From Rikenellaceae bacterium (lineage in GTDB: Bacteria > Bacteroidota > Bacteroidia > Bacteroidales > Rikenellaceae): a stretch of DNA of 64,000 nucleotides. Made by a program: the position numbers and the translations under genes. Shown here piece after piece: positions 30,033 through 40,400 of the stretch. The stretch spans positions 1 to 64,000 of the forward strand of contig SUZS01000002.1 of assembly GCA_015059785.1 (NCBI GenBank), in the 5' to 3' direction. The notes beneath the pieces were generated by a model. It was not told the origin of the DNA and ran no database searches. It saw only the letters and a program-made list of their open reading frames with translations. How positions within the stretch are numbered: the stretch's first letter is position 1; every line of letters starts with the position of its first letter.

Positions 30033-30788
30033 TTATGCGTTAGGATTAAGCTCTGTCTCTACCTCAATGGTGTCAAGAATAGTCTGGTTGAGCTTTACGG
30101 TAATCTTTACTCCACCAACTGTCGATAGGTCGTATGTGACAACATAGCGAGTAGCTGCAGCGGTGTTTGCTACGGTCTGTGTAGCAAGTTTCTCAATAGT
30201 GCCAGCAGCCATATTTGACTGACGGATGCAAGAGCAGTCAATCTTAACATCCTGACCAGCAGCAACAAAGAGGTGCTCAGTCTGTAGTGGGTCAAAGTCA
30301 AAGCTCTTTGCTGCTGTTGAAATTTTGAAGTTGCTTACAGGGAAGTAGTTGTCAAATGCCTCAGTAGTTTTGATAGTAACAATAGCATTTACAAGCTTTG
30401 CTGTAAGGGCAACCTCGGTAGTTCGGTTGCGGTCAAGCACCTGGACTGTCTTTGAAGCAGCAAAGGCTGGAAGGTTATAACCCTCCTCAGTGCCGTCGCC
30501 ACAAGCAATAGAGACGGTGTAGTGACCAGAAGTGTAACGCTCGTCGTCTGTGCGGTAGTCTGTAAGGCTGTTCCAAGACTTCTCAAAGTTCTCGCCTGTG
30601 ATAAGTAGCGAGAAGTCAGAGAGCTGTGGAGTTGCCACCTGCAGACCCTCTGCTCGTGTTGTTACCTCACCCGATGCAGATGCGGTAATTGCAATTCTAC
30701 CCTCGCCTGTAGTCACCTGCTCAGAGTTGTCCTTCTGGCAAGCTACAAAGAGGAGTGCAGTGATTGCGAAAAGAGATACTTTTTTCAT
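30033..30788 (-). CDS. DUF4493-like lipoprotein (short)
   Basis: Lipobox LLFVAC; N-terminal TTRAEG; resembles the N-termini of the two downstream genes. Confidence 0.65.
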   Translation of the reverse strand: MKKVSLFAITALLFVACQKDNSEQVTTGEGRIAITASASGEVTTRAEGLQVATPQLSDFSLLITGENFEKSWNSLTDYRTDDERYTSGHYTVSIACGDGTEEGYNLPAFAASKTVQVLDRNRTTEVALTAKLVNAIVTIKTTEAFDNYFPVSNFKISTAAKSFDFDPLQTEHLFVAAGQDVKIDCSCIRQSNMAAGTIEKLATQTVANTAAATRYVVTYDLSTVGGVKITVKLNQTILDTIEVETELNPNA

Positions 30789-30809
30789 AATTTTTATAGT
30801 TTGTGTTTG

Positions 30810-32624
30810 TTATTTGTCGATAGATACCTTTATATTATCAATATAGACGAAGAACTCCTCGTTACCGATACCGTCTAACGAAGCCGAGGTGTCGGCATAG
30901 AAGCATAGACGATGAGCGTTTGTTACATTTGGCACAGAGATACTAAAGGTTGGGTAGGCACTTGTCCAGCTATTGATAGCATAGCTATCAGGCAGGAACT
31001 TTGTAAAATGTGTCTCGCCAAAGTCTGCCAAGCTGCCACTTTCGCCAGTACCTGTCGCAACTCCGTTAATAGCGCTTGCTGCATTGGTGTGCGTAGAGAC
31101 TGAAATAGAGGTACAATCTTGACCTGTAAAGTCCATACTTGAACCTACCGCCACATGGGCACCAGCATCAAACTGCACCTTTAGCTTTACTGTTGAGCCA
31201 CTCTTAAGACCATTGAGCAGTGGAGTATCAAGTCGGCCGCGGTGGGTTGTTGTGAAGGAGATAAGAATCTTTACCATCTGGTAGCGAACATTGATTCTAA
31301 CACAATTACCCGCGCTAACCATAAATCGTGCCGCGCTCCAACCCTGTGAACCCATATAGTTGTTAAGGCTCTCGCCCGGCTGCTTACGGTCATCGCCAGA
31401 TGAAGTGTTATCGTCACCATAGTTGGCATGTGTGGTGTGGATAGATGAGAAGTCCTCATAGAGTAGATATGGAACCTTTGACGCAACACTATTATTGCGA
31501 TAAGGAGTTATGTTAGAGACTGTTACAACATCCTCTACAATAGCATTGTCACTCTCGTATACAACTCTATACTGTGTGCCAGAGAGTGAAGAAGAGTCAA
31601 TCTGACCACTTACAGATGTTGCATAGTATGTATGAGAGCTATTTGCGCTATGGCTCTGGAGCTTGTTGCCAGACATATCGTAGATAGTTATGCTGTTGTA
31701 ATCCTCACCCAGCATATTATCAGTCACATTAATATAGAGGTCAGTTACATAGCTCAAGCCAGGAACTGCAAAGCTCATTGGAGAGATATGTGACTCTTGA
31801 GCCGTTTTTGATATAGAGACGCTCTTGTAAACACTCTTATAGCCCGATGCGTGTACGCGATAGCTAATTTCTCCAGTAAGCTCTGTAGGGAAAATCATTG
31901 CCCAGACAGTATCTCCCTCCTTGTAGCCCGCAGGGATGTTGACCTTTAGATTTTTTGAACCATTGACAAGGGTCGCTGGGGCTGAGGGGTTAGCGACATC
32001 AACTACAACATCGCCAGTAACCTCAGTTGGGAATGTAAACTCAATACAATCAATAGGATAGCCATTCATCGTTCCATCGCCAGGCATTGTGATTCTCAGG
32101 GCGTGCATCTTGTGTGCAAAGTGTAGGTCAAGGTTGCTTACAACACCCTCCGCAAGCTCTGGAGCTGTCACAGCTCTCGCCACCATAATATCAGCCTGAC
32201 TCACAAAACTACTTCCATCCTGCTCAGCAGCAAGCTTATATGTCGCCTGGGTGCCAGAGACTGATGTTGGAATAGGGTAGGATACGTAGTAGGTGTAGCT
32301 GTCGCTCGGCATAGGGTCGATAAATGCCGAGAAGATAACTTTGTCATAACCACTTGTGTAGCGATAGAGCGAGAAGGTCTCTGCTTGCAGTGCAAAGTTA
32401 CCATCGCTGCCTACTGCCCATATGGCTATTTTGTCATCGTCGCACCAAACTGCAGAGTGTCCGTCGTCACCGATAGATGTACGACTCTTGATGTTGAGTG
32501 TTTGTCCTATGCTGACTTTGATTTTACCTCCATTTGCACCATTCTCTTGAGGGGTTTGCTCAATAGAACAGGCAACAAGGGTAAGTGCCAGCAACATAGA
32601 TGTTAGTATTTTCTTCATATTCAT
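30810..32624 (-). CDS. Fimbrillin-like lipoprotein, first gene of the minus operon
   Basis: Lipobox LTLVAC; SRTSIGDDGHSAVWCDDDKIAIW is fimbrillin-like. Confidence 0.65.
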   Translation of the reverse strand: MNMKKILTSMLLALTLVACSIEQTPQENGANGGKIKVSIGQTLNIKSRTSIGDDGHSAVWCDDDKIAIWAVGSDGNFALQAETFSLYRYTSGYDKVIFSAFIDPMPSDSYTYYVSYPIPTSVSGTQATYKLAAEQDGSSFVSQADIMVARAVTAPELAEGVVSNLDLHFAHKMHALRITMPGDGTMNGYPIDCIEFTFPTEVTGDVVVDVANPSAPATLVNGSKNLKVNIPAGYKEGDTVWAMIFPTELTGEISYRVHASGYKSVYKSVSISKTAQESHISPMSFAVPGLSYVTDLYINVTDNMLGEDYNSITIYDMSGNKLQSHSANSSHTYYATSVSGQIDSSSLSGTQYRVVYESDNAIVEDVVTVSNITPYRNNSVASKVPYLLYEDFSSIHTTHANYGDDNTSSGDDRKQPGESLNNYMGSQGWSAARFMVSAGNCVRINVRYQMVKILISFTTTHRGRLDTPLLNGLKSGSTVKLKVQFDAGAHVAVGSSMDFTGQDCTSISVSTHTNAASAINGVATGTGESGSLADFGETHFTKFLPDSYAINSWTSAYPTFSISVPNVTNAHRLCFYADTSASLDGIGNEEFFVYIDNIKVSIDK

Positions 32625-32638
32625 AGCAATTGCGAATG

Positions 32639-32646
32639 CAAAAATA
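32639..32646 (-). promoter_or_regulatory. Probable -7 element (TATTTTTG) of the minus operon
   Basis: Plus caaaaata is minus TATTTTTG; no convincing -33 found. Confidence 0.4.
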
Positions 32647-32840
32647 GGGTTTATGGGCGATGTTAAAAAATATTTTCAACGAACACGCGATTTTTTCCTA
32701 TGAAAATGGGCTTTTATTAAATTTTCGCCTCGGTAAAAGAGTGAAAATAATAATATTTCTGCGTTGTGAGGAATTTAAGCTGTTGGGATGTATATATTTA
32801 TATAGAAGTTGATTTTTTTAACCTATAATACTAATATTTT

Positions 32841-32975
32841 ATGAAGACTATTGATTTCAAGGGCGCTTACACTAAGCCCGAATGTCAAGAATTTAGTGTA
32901 AAGTGCGAGCGAGGATTTGCTCAAAGCACAGATCTTGATGGTTTCACGCCGATTGAGGGAGAGTGGGACGAGTAG
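32841..32975 (+). CDS. 44-aa peptide MKTIDFKGAYTKPECQEFSVKCERGFAQSTDLDGFTPIEGEWDE
   Basis: Intact ORF, 14 nt upstream of the 885-aa surface protein start; below the ORF-track size cutoff. Carries a YxxPE motif. Confidence 0.65.
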   Translation: MKTIDFKGAYTKPECQEFSVKCERGFAQSTDLDGFTPIEGEWDE

Positions 32976-32989
32976 TGTTTAACCGATTA

Positions 32990-35620
32990 ATGTTAATGAA
33001 GATGAAAAAGAGTTTATTTATTATCGGTCTGGCACTGACAGCTCTGACCGTTTCTTGCTCAAAGGATGTTGATTTACAGCCTGCTGCTGATAAGGTTGTT
33101 CTCGGTGTTACAATAGAGTCTGATACTCGTACTGCTCTTGGCGCTCTGAATGGCGGTAAGTATGATGTTGTTTGGTCAGAGGGCGACTGTCTGGCTGTGA
33201 ATGGCGTAAAGTCTGAGGCTGTTGAGGCTGCTTATGTAGGTAAGACTACAGCGCAGTTTACTGTCTCTGGTGTTGAGGCTCCATACAATGTTCTATATCC
33301 TGCTTCTGTTCTTGGTGAGGATGGAAATATTACCGTTCCTGCAGTTCAGAACTATACTGAGGGCTCATTTGCAGTTGGTAGCGCAGTGGCTATTGGTTAC
33401 GCAACAGAGGCAAGTGTTACTCTGAAAAACCTCTATAGCATCGTAAAACTTACTATTGCAAAGGGTGATAATGTAGCACTTAAGAGCGTTGCTCTTCAGG
33501 CAGTTGGTGGCCAGGCTATCTCTGGTGTATTTGGTGTTGACTACCAGAATGCAGAGATTCGCGATATCGCTGGTCAGAGCATTATTCGTGTAATGGATGT
33601 GCCTTATGGTGCTGACAATAAGGCTGTTGTGCATATAGCTGTGCCTGCTGGCAAGTACGATGGTGGCTTTACTGTTACAGTGACTGGTGCAGATGGCAAG
33701 TGTATGACTAAGAAGGCATCAAAGATTACTGATGTGCCTGCTGGTTATATCGTATCTATGCCAGAGTTTACATACACTGGCACTGCTCGCAGCGAGGTCG
33801 TTATTACCAACGCTACAGAGTTTGTTGATTTCGCTACAATCTATAACAATGGCTTTGACGGCGTAGCACTGCTTGGCAACGATATTGATATGACAGGTGT
33901 TGCAGAGCTCCCTTACTTCTCACTGCTTGAGGAGGCTGTATTTGACGGTCAGGGCTATGCAATTAAGAATTATGCTGCTACACACGCTCTTATTAACGAG
34001 AACTGGGGTACTGTAAAGAATGTTACTGTAGATAGCAGCTGTTCTTGGGCTTATGACCTTACAAATACAAACGCTTCTACACCTCACGCAGTATTTGTAA
34101 ATGCAAATATGGGTCTTGTAAGCGGCTGTATCAACAATGCGAATGTTACTGCTATTGGCGGTAATGTTGTCAAGGACCGCTCTATAGGTACTATCGTAGG
34201 TGTCTCTGGCTCAACAGACTTCAACCTTAATAACACATCACTAAAGGGTATTGCTGCTCGCGTTGAGAACTGTATTAACAACGGTAAGCTGACTATCCAG
34301 ATGGATGACTACACAAGTGGTTGGATCTTTATCGGTGGTATGGTTGGTAGCTACTATCCGCACAATGTCCTTGATACAGAGGAGAAACTCGCCGCATCAT
34401 ATATCGGCGGTGTATACAACTGTGTAAACAACGGAGATGTTGAAATTAATATCACTACCCTTAACAAACTTTCCTCTTTTGGTGGTATTGTCGGTTGCGT
34501 CGGCAAGGTATATAACAAGCCAAATGATAACAAGTATATCTTCAGCTATGTTGATAACTGCGTTAACAATGGTAATGTAACCTACAGCGGTACTACTGTG
34601 AATGGCTCATTGTTGTTCCTTGGTGGTGTCTCTGGTTACTGCGCTGGTGATATGACAAATACAACTAACGGTGGTGCTGTAAAGTACTCTGTACCTGATG
34701 CTACTACACAGCCTATCCATATTGGTGGTGTTACTGGTTGGTTCTGTGGTAATATTATGAATGTTCACAATAGTGGCGATGTAACTCTGGATAACATTAA
34801 GCCAGATGGATATATGTTTGCGGGTGGTATTGCTGGTATTAGCCAGAATGGTAACTATAATGGTACTCCATCGCAGTATATTACTGTTGAGAACTGCTCT
34901 AACAGCGGTGCTATTACTGTTGACTACTATGCACAGAGTACAAGGTTCCACTTTGTCGGTGGTTTGTTTGGTGATGTTCCACACTCAAGTCCATACGACT
35001 CTAAGCAGAAGGGTGGCTCAGTAGCATTTAAGAGCCTTGAAAACAAGGGTGCGGTTACTATTGTTAACCATAATGCCGATATGGTAAGCAGCATTTGCGT
35101 TGGAGGTATTGTAGGTCAGGCAGAGAAGAGTAATGCTGTTGCTGATGGCCTTGTAAACTACGGAAATGTCTCACTGTCAGGTAATCTGAATGACAATGCT
35201 TGCGTTGGTGGTATTATGGGTACAAATGACCTCAGCCTTGCAAACTGCCAGAGCTATGGCGATTTGAGCATTATGTCTGACGACACTACAAAGAAGGTGC
35301 TTATCGGTGGCTTTGGTGCTCGTCTGAACAACACTGCAACTACTTGGGATAACTGTATCTTGGATTGCAATATTACATATGACACAACAAGCTCAGCTAT
35401 CTTCGGTCTTCTTCAGGCTGACTACTGGGGTAGCACAAATATCACTACTGTAGGTGGTACTTCTCCAATCAAGGTTAAGGCGACAACAACTGTTAATGGT
35501 GTTGCTGTAACAGCTGCGGACATTGCTAACCACTACTTCCTTCTCGGTCGTGACCAGAAGACAGATGATCGCGCAACTTCTGCCTTCCAGATTGCAGAGG
35601 GTGGCGTAGTGCTTGAGTAA
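32990..35620 (+). CDS. Surface lipoprotein with fimbrillin-like N-terminus and GLUG-like repeats
   Basis: Lipobox LTVSC; SDTRTALGALNGGKYDVVWSEGD; many NNG(D/N)V...GGIVG units. Confidence 0.75.
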   Translation: MLMKMKKSLFIIGLALTALTVSCSKDVDLQPAADKVVLGVTIESDTRTALGALNGGKYDVVWSEGDCLAVNGVKSEAVEAAYVGKTTAQFTVSGVEAPYNVLYPASVLGEDGNITVPAVQNYTEGSFAVGSAVAIGYATEASVTLKNLYSIVKLTIAKGDNVALKSVALQAVGGQAISGVFGVDYQNAEIRDIAGQSIIRVMDVPYGADNKAVVHIAVPAGKYDGGFTVTVTGADGKCMTKKASKITDVPAGYIVSMPEFTYTGTARSEVVITNATEFVDFATIYNNGFDGVALLGNDIDMTGVAELPYFSLLEEAVFDGQGYAIKNYAATHALINENWGTVKNVTVDSSCSWAYDLTNTNASTPHAVFVNANMGLVSGCINNANVTAIGGNVVKDRSIGTIVGVSGSTDFNLNNTSLKGIAARVENCINNGKLTIQMDDYTSGWIFIGGMVGSYYPHNVLDTEEKLAASYIGGVYNCVNNGDVEINITTLNKLSSFGGIVGCVGKVYNKPNDNKYIFSYVDNCVNNGNVTYSGTTVNGSLLFLGGVSGYCAGDMTNTTNGGAVKYSVPDATTQPIHIGGVTGWFCGNIMNVHNSGDVTLDNIKPDGYMFAGGIAGISQNGNYNGTPSQYITVENCSNSGAITVDYYAQSTRFHFVGGLFGDVPHSSPYDSKQKGGSVAFKSLENKGAVTIVNHNADMVSSICVGGIVGQAEKSNAVADGLVNYGNVSLSGNLNDNACVGGIMGTNDLSLANCQSYGDLSIMSDDTTKKVLIGGFGARLNNTATTWDNCILDCNITYDTTSSAIFGLLQADYWGSTNITTVGGTSPIKVKATTTVNGVAVTAADIANHYFLLGRDQKTDDRATSAFQIAEGGVVLE

Positions 35621-35624
35621 AAGA

Positions 35625-35659
35625 AAAACTGTTTGCGACTAACCATCGCAAACAGTTTT
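35625..35659 (+). terminator. Strong terminator after the 885-aa gene
   Basis: AAAACTGTTTGCGA-CTAACCA-TCGCAAACAGTTTT followed by GTTTTT. Confidence 0.8.
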
Positions 35660-35679
35660 GTTTTTAGGTTTGTATTAGG

Positions 35680-35707
35680 AAAAGGGGAGGGCAAAACTCC
35701 CCTTTTT
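35680..35707. terminator. Bidirectional terminator between convergent genes
   Basis: AAAAGGGGAG-GGCAAAA-CTCCCCTTTTT. Confidence 0.7.
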
Positions 35708-35713
35708 GTCGTT

Positions 35714-36307
35714 CTATAAATCCAGTAGAAAGAGTAGTAGCGGAAGGTAATCTTTAAGCTCCTGTCTGAGAATTTTCATTGTACGGGCAAGGCGGTTGTC
35801 TACGGCCTTGACGGTAATGCCGAGTTTTTCGGCTATCTCCTTGTAACTGAGGCGTTCTACGCGGCTAAGGATAAAGACTACGCGTAGATTTTCTGGTAGA
35901 GCAGCAAGTGCCTTCTCAAGAAGCTCTGTTAGCTCTGTAGATAGGTATAAATCGGGACTCTCAAACTGCTCGCGTAAGTTGTGCTCAATCTGCTGATGGA
36001 CTCTTGACAGCACGCTATTGTGCTTAATGCGATTAAGAGCCTTGTTGTGGACAATGCGAAGTAGCAGAGCCTTTATAGACTTGCCAGGAATAAGAGTCTG
36101 CTTGTTGTCCCAGAGCCACATCATCGTATCCTGTACAATCTCCTCCGCCTCGTCAATAGTAACAAATCGAGAGGCGTATGCGCACAGACCACGGTAGCTA
36201 CTCAAGTAGAGAGTGTCAAAGTCAAAATCGGTATCGTTTGTAAAACAATCCGAGTGGCTCTGTTTAGCAGCTGAATAGCCGATATTTGTTATATCTTTGT
36301 CCGACAT
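35714..36307 (-). CDS. ECF sigma-70 factor
   Basis: AEEIVQDTMMWLWDNK and RLSYKEIAEKLGITVKAVDNRLARTMKILRQEL; start MSDKD at 36307. Confidence 0.9.
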   Translation of the reverse strand: MSDKDITNIGYSAAKQSHSDCFTNDTDFDFDTLYLSSYRGLCAYASRFVTIDEAEEIVQDTMMWLWDNKQTLIPGKSIKALLLRIVHNKALNRIKHNSVLSRVHQQIEHNLREQFESPDLYLSTELTELLEKALAALPENLRVVFILSRVERLSYKEIAEKLGITVKAVDNRLARTMKILRQELKDYLPLLLFLLDL

Positions 36308-36312
36308 ATCTG

Positions 36313-36343
36313 CAAATATAATGATAAAAAATATATTTGCAAA
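36313..36343 (-). promoter_or_regulatory. Promoter of the ECF sigma gene
   Basis: Minus TTTG (36343-36340) - N19 - TATATTTG (36320-36313). Confidence 0.65.
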
Positions 36344-36433
36344 GCCTTTTGAACAAAAGTGCCATTTTTGTATTTTGGTGTAGGAATAGTGGGGATTTAG
36401 TTGTATAATATATATAAGTAATAGTATGTAGAT

Positions 36434-37414
36434 ATGAATACAGAAGAGAAACGAGAGATAACAGAGGCTATGCTTGTCGATTTTATTGACGGCAAACTCG
36501 CTCCAGAGCAGATGGCAGAAGTGGAGCGGTGGTATGACGCTGCTGAGGAGAATCGCAAAACCCTTGAGCAGCTCTACTTCATTGTCAGGGTCCACGATAT
36601 GTCAGAGAGTGTTGCAGGGCTTAATCCTGAGCAGTCACTTGCTGACTTTAAGCGCAAGGTGGCAGATAGAGATAAGCAGAAGCGTTGTAAGAGTATGGCT
36701 TGGGTGCGTACGCTGCTTCGCTATACGGCAGCGGTGTTAGTTTGTGCGGCTGTTGTGGGAGGTACGCTCTACTTTACTAAGAGTAACGAGCAGTGCGAGA
36801 TTTGCGCCGACAGTATGCAGAATAAGAGCATTGTGTTGCCCGATAAGTCTAAAGTTGAGCTGAAGGCAAACTCAACAATTACTTTTGACTCAAACTTTAC
36901 CAAAAACCGCGTTGTTAGATTGGATGGCGAGGCACTGTTTGATGTTGTGAAGATGAACGGCGCTCCATTTGTTGTTAAGGCTAAGGGGGCGCAGATTGTA
37001 GTTAAGGGTACAAAGTTTAACTTTAAGGCCTACTCTGACTGTGAGAATGTTGAGGCGGTGCTGATAAATGGTGCTGTGGACTTTACTACAGCTACTCATA
37101 ATGTGGCCCTCAAACCAAATCAGAAGGCGGTATATAACAAGGGCTCTCGCCGCGTGAATATCGTAGAGGTGGATGCCGAGCTTGAGGTCTTTGGTCAGCG
37201 ATACTTTGACACAGAGCCACTCGGGTCGGTCGTAAACTCTCTTGAGCAGGTCTACGACTGCCGCATATCATTCTCCGATGCACGAATTGAGGATATCCGC
37301 TTCTCGGGTACTATTGACCGCTCAAATACCCTTGACCATACGCTAAATATCGTTACCCTTACAACTGGTACCTCTTTCCGCCGTGAGGGCGATGCGATAA
37401 TTATTGATAGGTAA
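36434..37414 (+). CDS. FecR-type anti-sigma factor
   Basis: Single TM (LRYTAAVLVCAAVVGGTLYF) and FecR domain; divergent from the sigma gene. Confidence 0.9.
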   Translation: MNTEEKREITEAMLVDFIDGKLAPEQMAEVERWYDAAEENRKTLEQLYFIVRVHDMSESVAGLNPEQSLADFKRKVADRDKQKRCKSMAWVRTLLRYTAAVLVCAAVVGGTLYFTKSNEQCEICADSMQNKSIVLPDKSKVELKANSTITFDSNFTKNRVVRLDGEALFDVVKMNGAPFVVKAKGAQIVVKGTKFNFKAYSDCENVEAVLINGAVDFTTATHNVALKPNQKAVYNKGSRRVNIVEVDAELEVFGQRYFDTEPLGSVVNSLEQVYDCRISFSDARIEDIRFSGTIDRSNTLDHTLNIVTLTTGTSFRREGDAIIIDR

Positions 37415-37455
37415 TAGTTATAATTCACAAAACAACAATAGTACTACTAAACAAA

Positions 37456-40400
37456 ATGCTTATGAAACGAAATCTACTTGATTTTGGACTGCGACTAATG
37501 GTCGTATGTCTGATGTTGAGCCTCTCGTGGCAGAGTGTGAGCGCGCAGAGTACTGCTCGCATAGATGCATCGGGGGCAAAGACATTAAAACAACTTATTG
37601 AGAAGATTGAGGCTGGTAGTAACTACCGCTTCTCGTGGTCTGGCAATCTGCCAAACGACATCTCTATCACTGCTCCAAGTGGACAGCAGACCGTTGAGCA
37701 ACTGCTCAGCGCGGCTCTTGAGGGCAAGGAGGTTACCTATGTAATCCGTCAGAACGACATCGTTCTTTTGCCTCAGAAGAAGGCTCAGCAGGTGGTAACT
37801 TCGACTGCTCGACAGACTAAAGAACGCACAATTACTGGTAAGGTTGTAGACGATGCTACTGGCGAGCCAATTATCGGTGCATCTGTCTGGATTAAGGACT
37901 CTACACTCGGTACATCGGCAGACCTTGATGGTAACTTTACACTCAAGTGTGACAATCAGTTGGCTGTTGTAGCTGTCTCATTTATTGGATATCAGGAGGT
38001 TGAGATGCCTGTTCGTGATATGACCTCAAATGTGACTATACGACTCAAGCAGTCTACAACAATGGTTGAGGATGTTGTTATCGTCGGTTACGGTACACAG
38101 AAAAAGGCAAGTATCGTGGGTGCTATCTCATCTGTAGCCCTTGATGATTTGAAGGCTCCAGTGGCAAAGCTCTCTGGTAATATTGCAGGTCAGCTTGCTG
38201 GAGTTGTCTCTGTGCAGCGTTCTGGCGAACCAGGTGCCGGCTCTACATTCTGGATTCGTGGTATCTCTACTTTTGGTGAGAGCAAGACTCCGCTTATCCT
38301 TGTGGATGGTATCGAGCGCGATATGGACCTTGTAAATGTTGATGATATTAAGGAGATGAGTATCCTTAAGGATGCGTCAGCGACTGCAATCTACGGTGTG
38401 CGAGGTGCAAATGGCGTTGTGATGATTACTACACGCAGCGGAGAGAGTGGCAAGCCAAAGGTTTCACTCTCTATGGAGGCTGGTCTTGTAAGCCCTACAA
38501 AGACTCCGCAGATGCTTGACGGTGTGCAGTTTGCAGAGATGTATAACGAGGCTGCAGGAAGTATGATTTACTCTCCAGAGACTATTGAGAAGTATCGCAC
38601 AGGCGTCGATACAGACCTCTATCCAAATGTGGACTGGCTCAACACACTCTATCGCGACCAGACTTGGAACGAGAAGGTTAATGTCTCTGTAAGCGGTGGT
38701 GGTGATATTGCAAAGTACTACATCTCAGGTGCATTCTACAACGAGGCTGGTCTGTTTGCAGTAGATAATATGAAGAACTACGACACTTCGCTCTACTATC
38801 GCCGATACAACTTCCGCTCTAATGTAGATGTGCAGGTGTTTAAGTATACAAAGCTCAACATTAACCTTGCAACCTCTTTTGAGCGCAAGAATGAGCCAGG
38901 TGGTAGCGCAAGCGACATTTGGAACTATACACTCAATACCTCTCCAAATGCCTATCCGCTCTTCTACTCTGACGGTACTCTTGCAGGTCCTGCAGATAAT
39001 GACGGCGCAAACCCATATGTGCTTCTGACGCAGAAGGGTTATCGTGAGAAGTTCTGGAACACAGCAACCTCTACAATCAACCTCCAGCAGGATTTCAGCA
39101 ACTGGATTACTAAGGGTCTTACTGCAAATATAAAGTTTGCATTTGACGCGATGAACTACCAGCATGTTGCTCGTACAAAGACTCCACAGCAGTGGATTGC
39201 CTCTGGCCGTGATGAAGAGGGTAACCTTATTAAGACCGAGACTGTTATCGGTCAGCAGAGCCTCTCACTGGGTAAGAGTAGCAACAGCCGCCGTACTGTA
39301 TATCTTGAGGCGCAGATTAACTACGCTCGTACATTCGGCCGCCACTCTGTAGGTGCATTGCTGCTCTATCAGCACTCGCAGAAGAACTATATTGACACCA
39401 CAGAGACAGACTCTGACAAGTTCCTGCCATATCGTAACCAAGGTATTGCTGGTCGTGTGACTTATGACTTTGACAACCGCTACTTTATTGAGGGTAACTT
39501 CGGTTACAACGGCTCGGAGAACTTCTCTCCAGGTAACAGATTTGGTTTCTTCCCATCTGTGGCTGCTGGTTGGGCAATTTCAGAGGAGCCATTCTTTGAG
39601 AGCGCAAAGGATGTTGTTGATATGCTCAAAATTAAGGCCTCTTATGGTCTTGTAGGTAACGACCAGATTGGTGGTGACCGCCGATTTATCTACCTTGAGA
39701 CTATTGAGCCTGGATATACTTACTACTTCGGTAGTGCAAATACTGCTTACACAGGTATTCGTCTGGGCGACTATCCAAATGCCAATGTAGGTTGGGAGAC
39801 AGTTCGCAAGCTCAATGTAGGACTTGACCTGTCGCTGTTTGGTAAGCTTAAGGTGCAGATGGACTACTTTAAGGATCATCGTAGCGGCATCTTCCTCCAG
39901 GCTTCATCTATCCCAGAGATTGCTGGTCTTACAAATAAGCCTTATATCAATGTTGGTAAGATGCGCAACGAGGGTTTTGACGCCTCTATTGAGTACCACC
40001 AGAAGTTTGGTCAGGTAGATGTTACTGCTCGTGCAAACTTTACCTATGCACACAATACTATCCTTGACAACGACCAGCCAGACTGGGAGTACCTCTACCA
40101 GAATCGTATCGGTCAGAGTAACTGGCAGACATTCGGTCTGATTGCAGATGGTCTTTTCCAGAGTCAGGCAGAGATTGACGCTTGGCCACAGCAGCAGTTT
40201 GGCGAGGTTAAGCCTGGTGATATCCGTTATATTGATATCAACGGCGATGGCGTTGTGAACGACTACGATAAGAAGCCTATCGGCTTCCCGAATGTTCCAG
40301 AGATTTCATACGGTTTTGGTGCATCTGTTCGCTACAAGGGCTTTGATGTCTCTGTATTCTTCCAGGGCGTTGACAATGTTAATTTCTTTATTAACAACAC

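Noticed and set aside
32841-32975. 44-aa peptide as a RiPP precursor
   Set aside because: No radical SAM, YcaO, lanthionine or protease/transport maturation genes are nearby.
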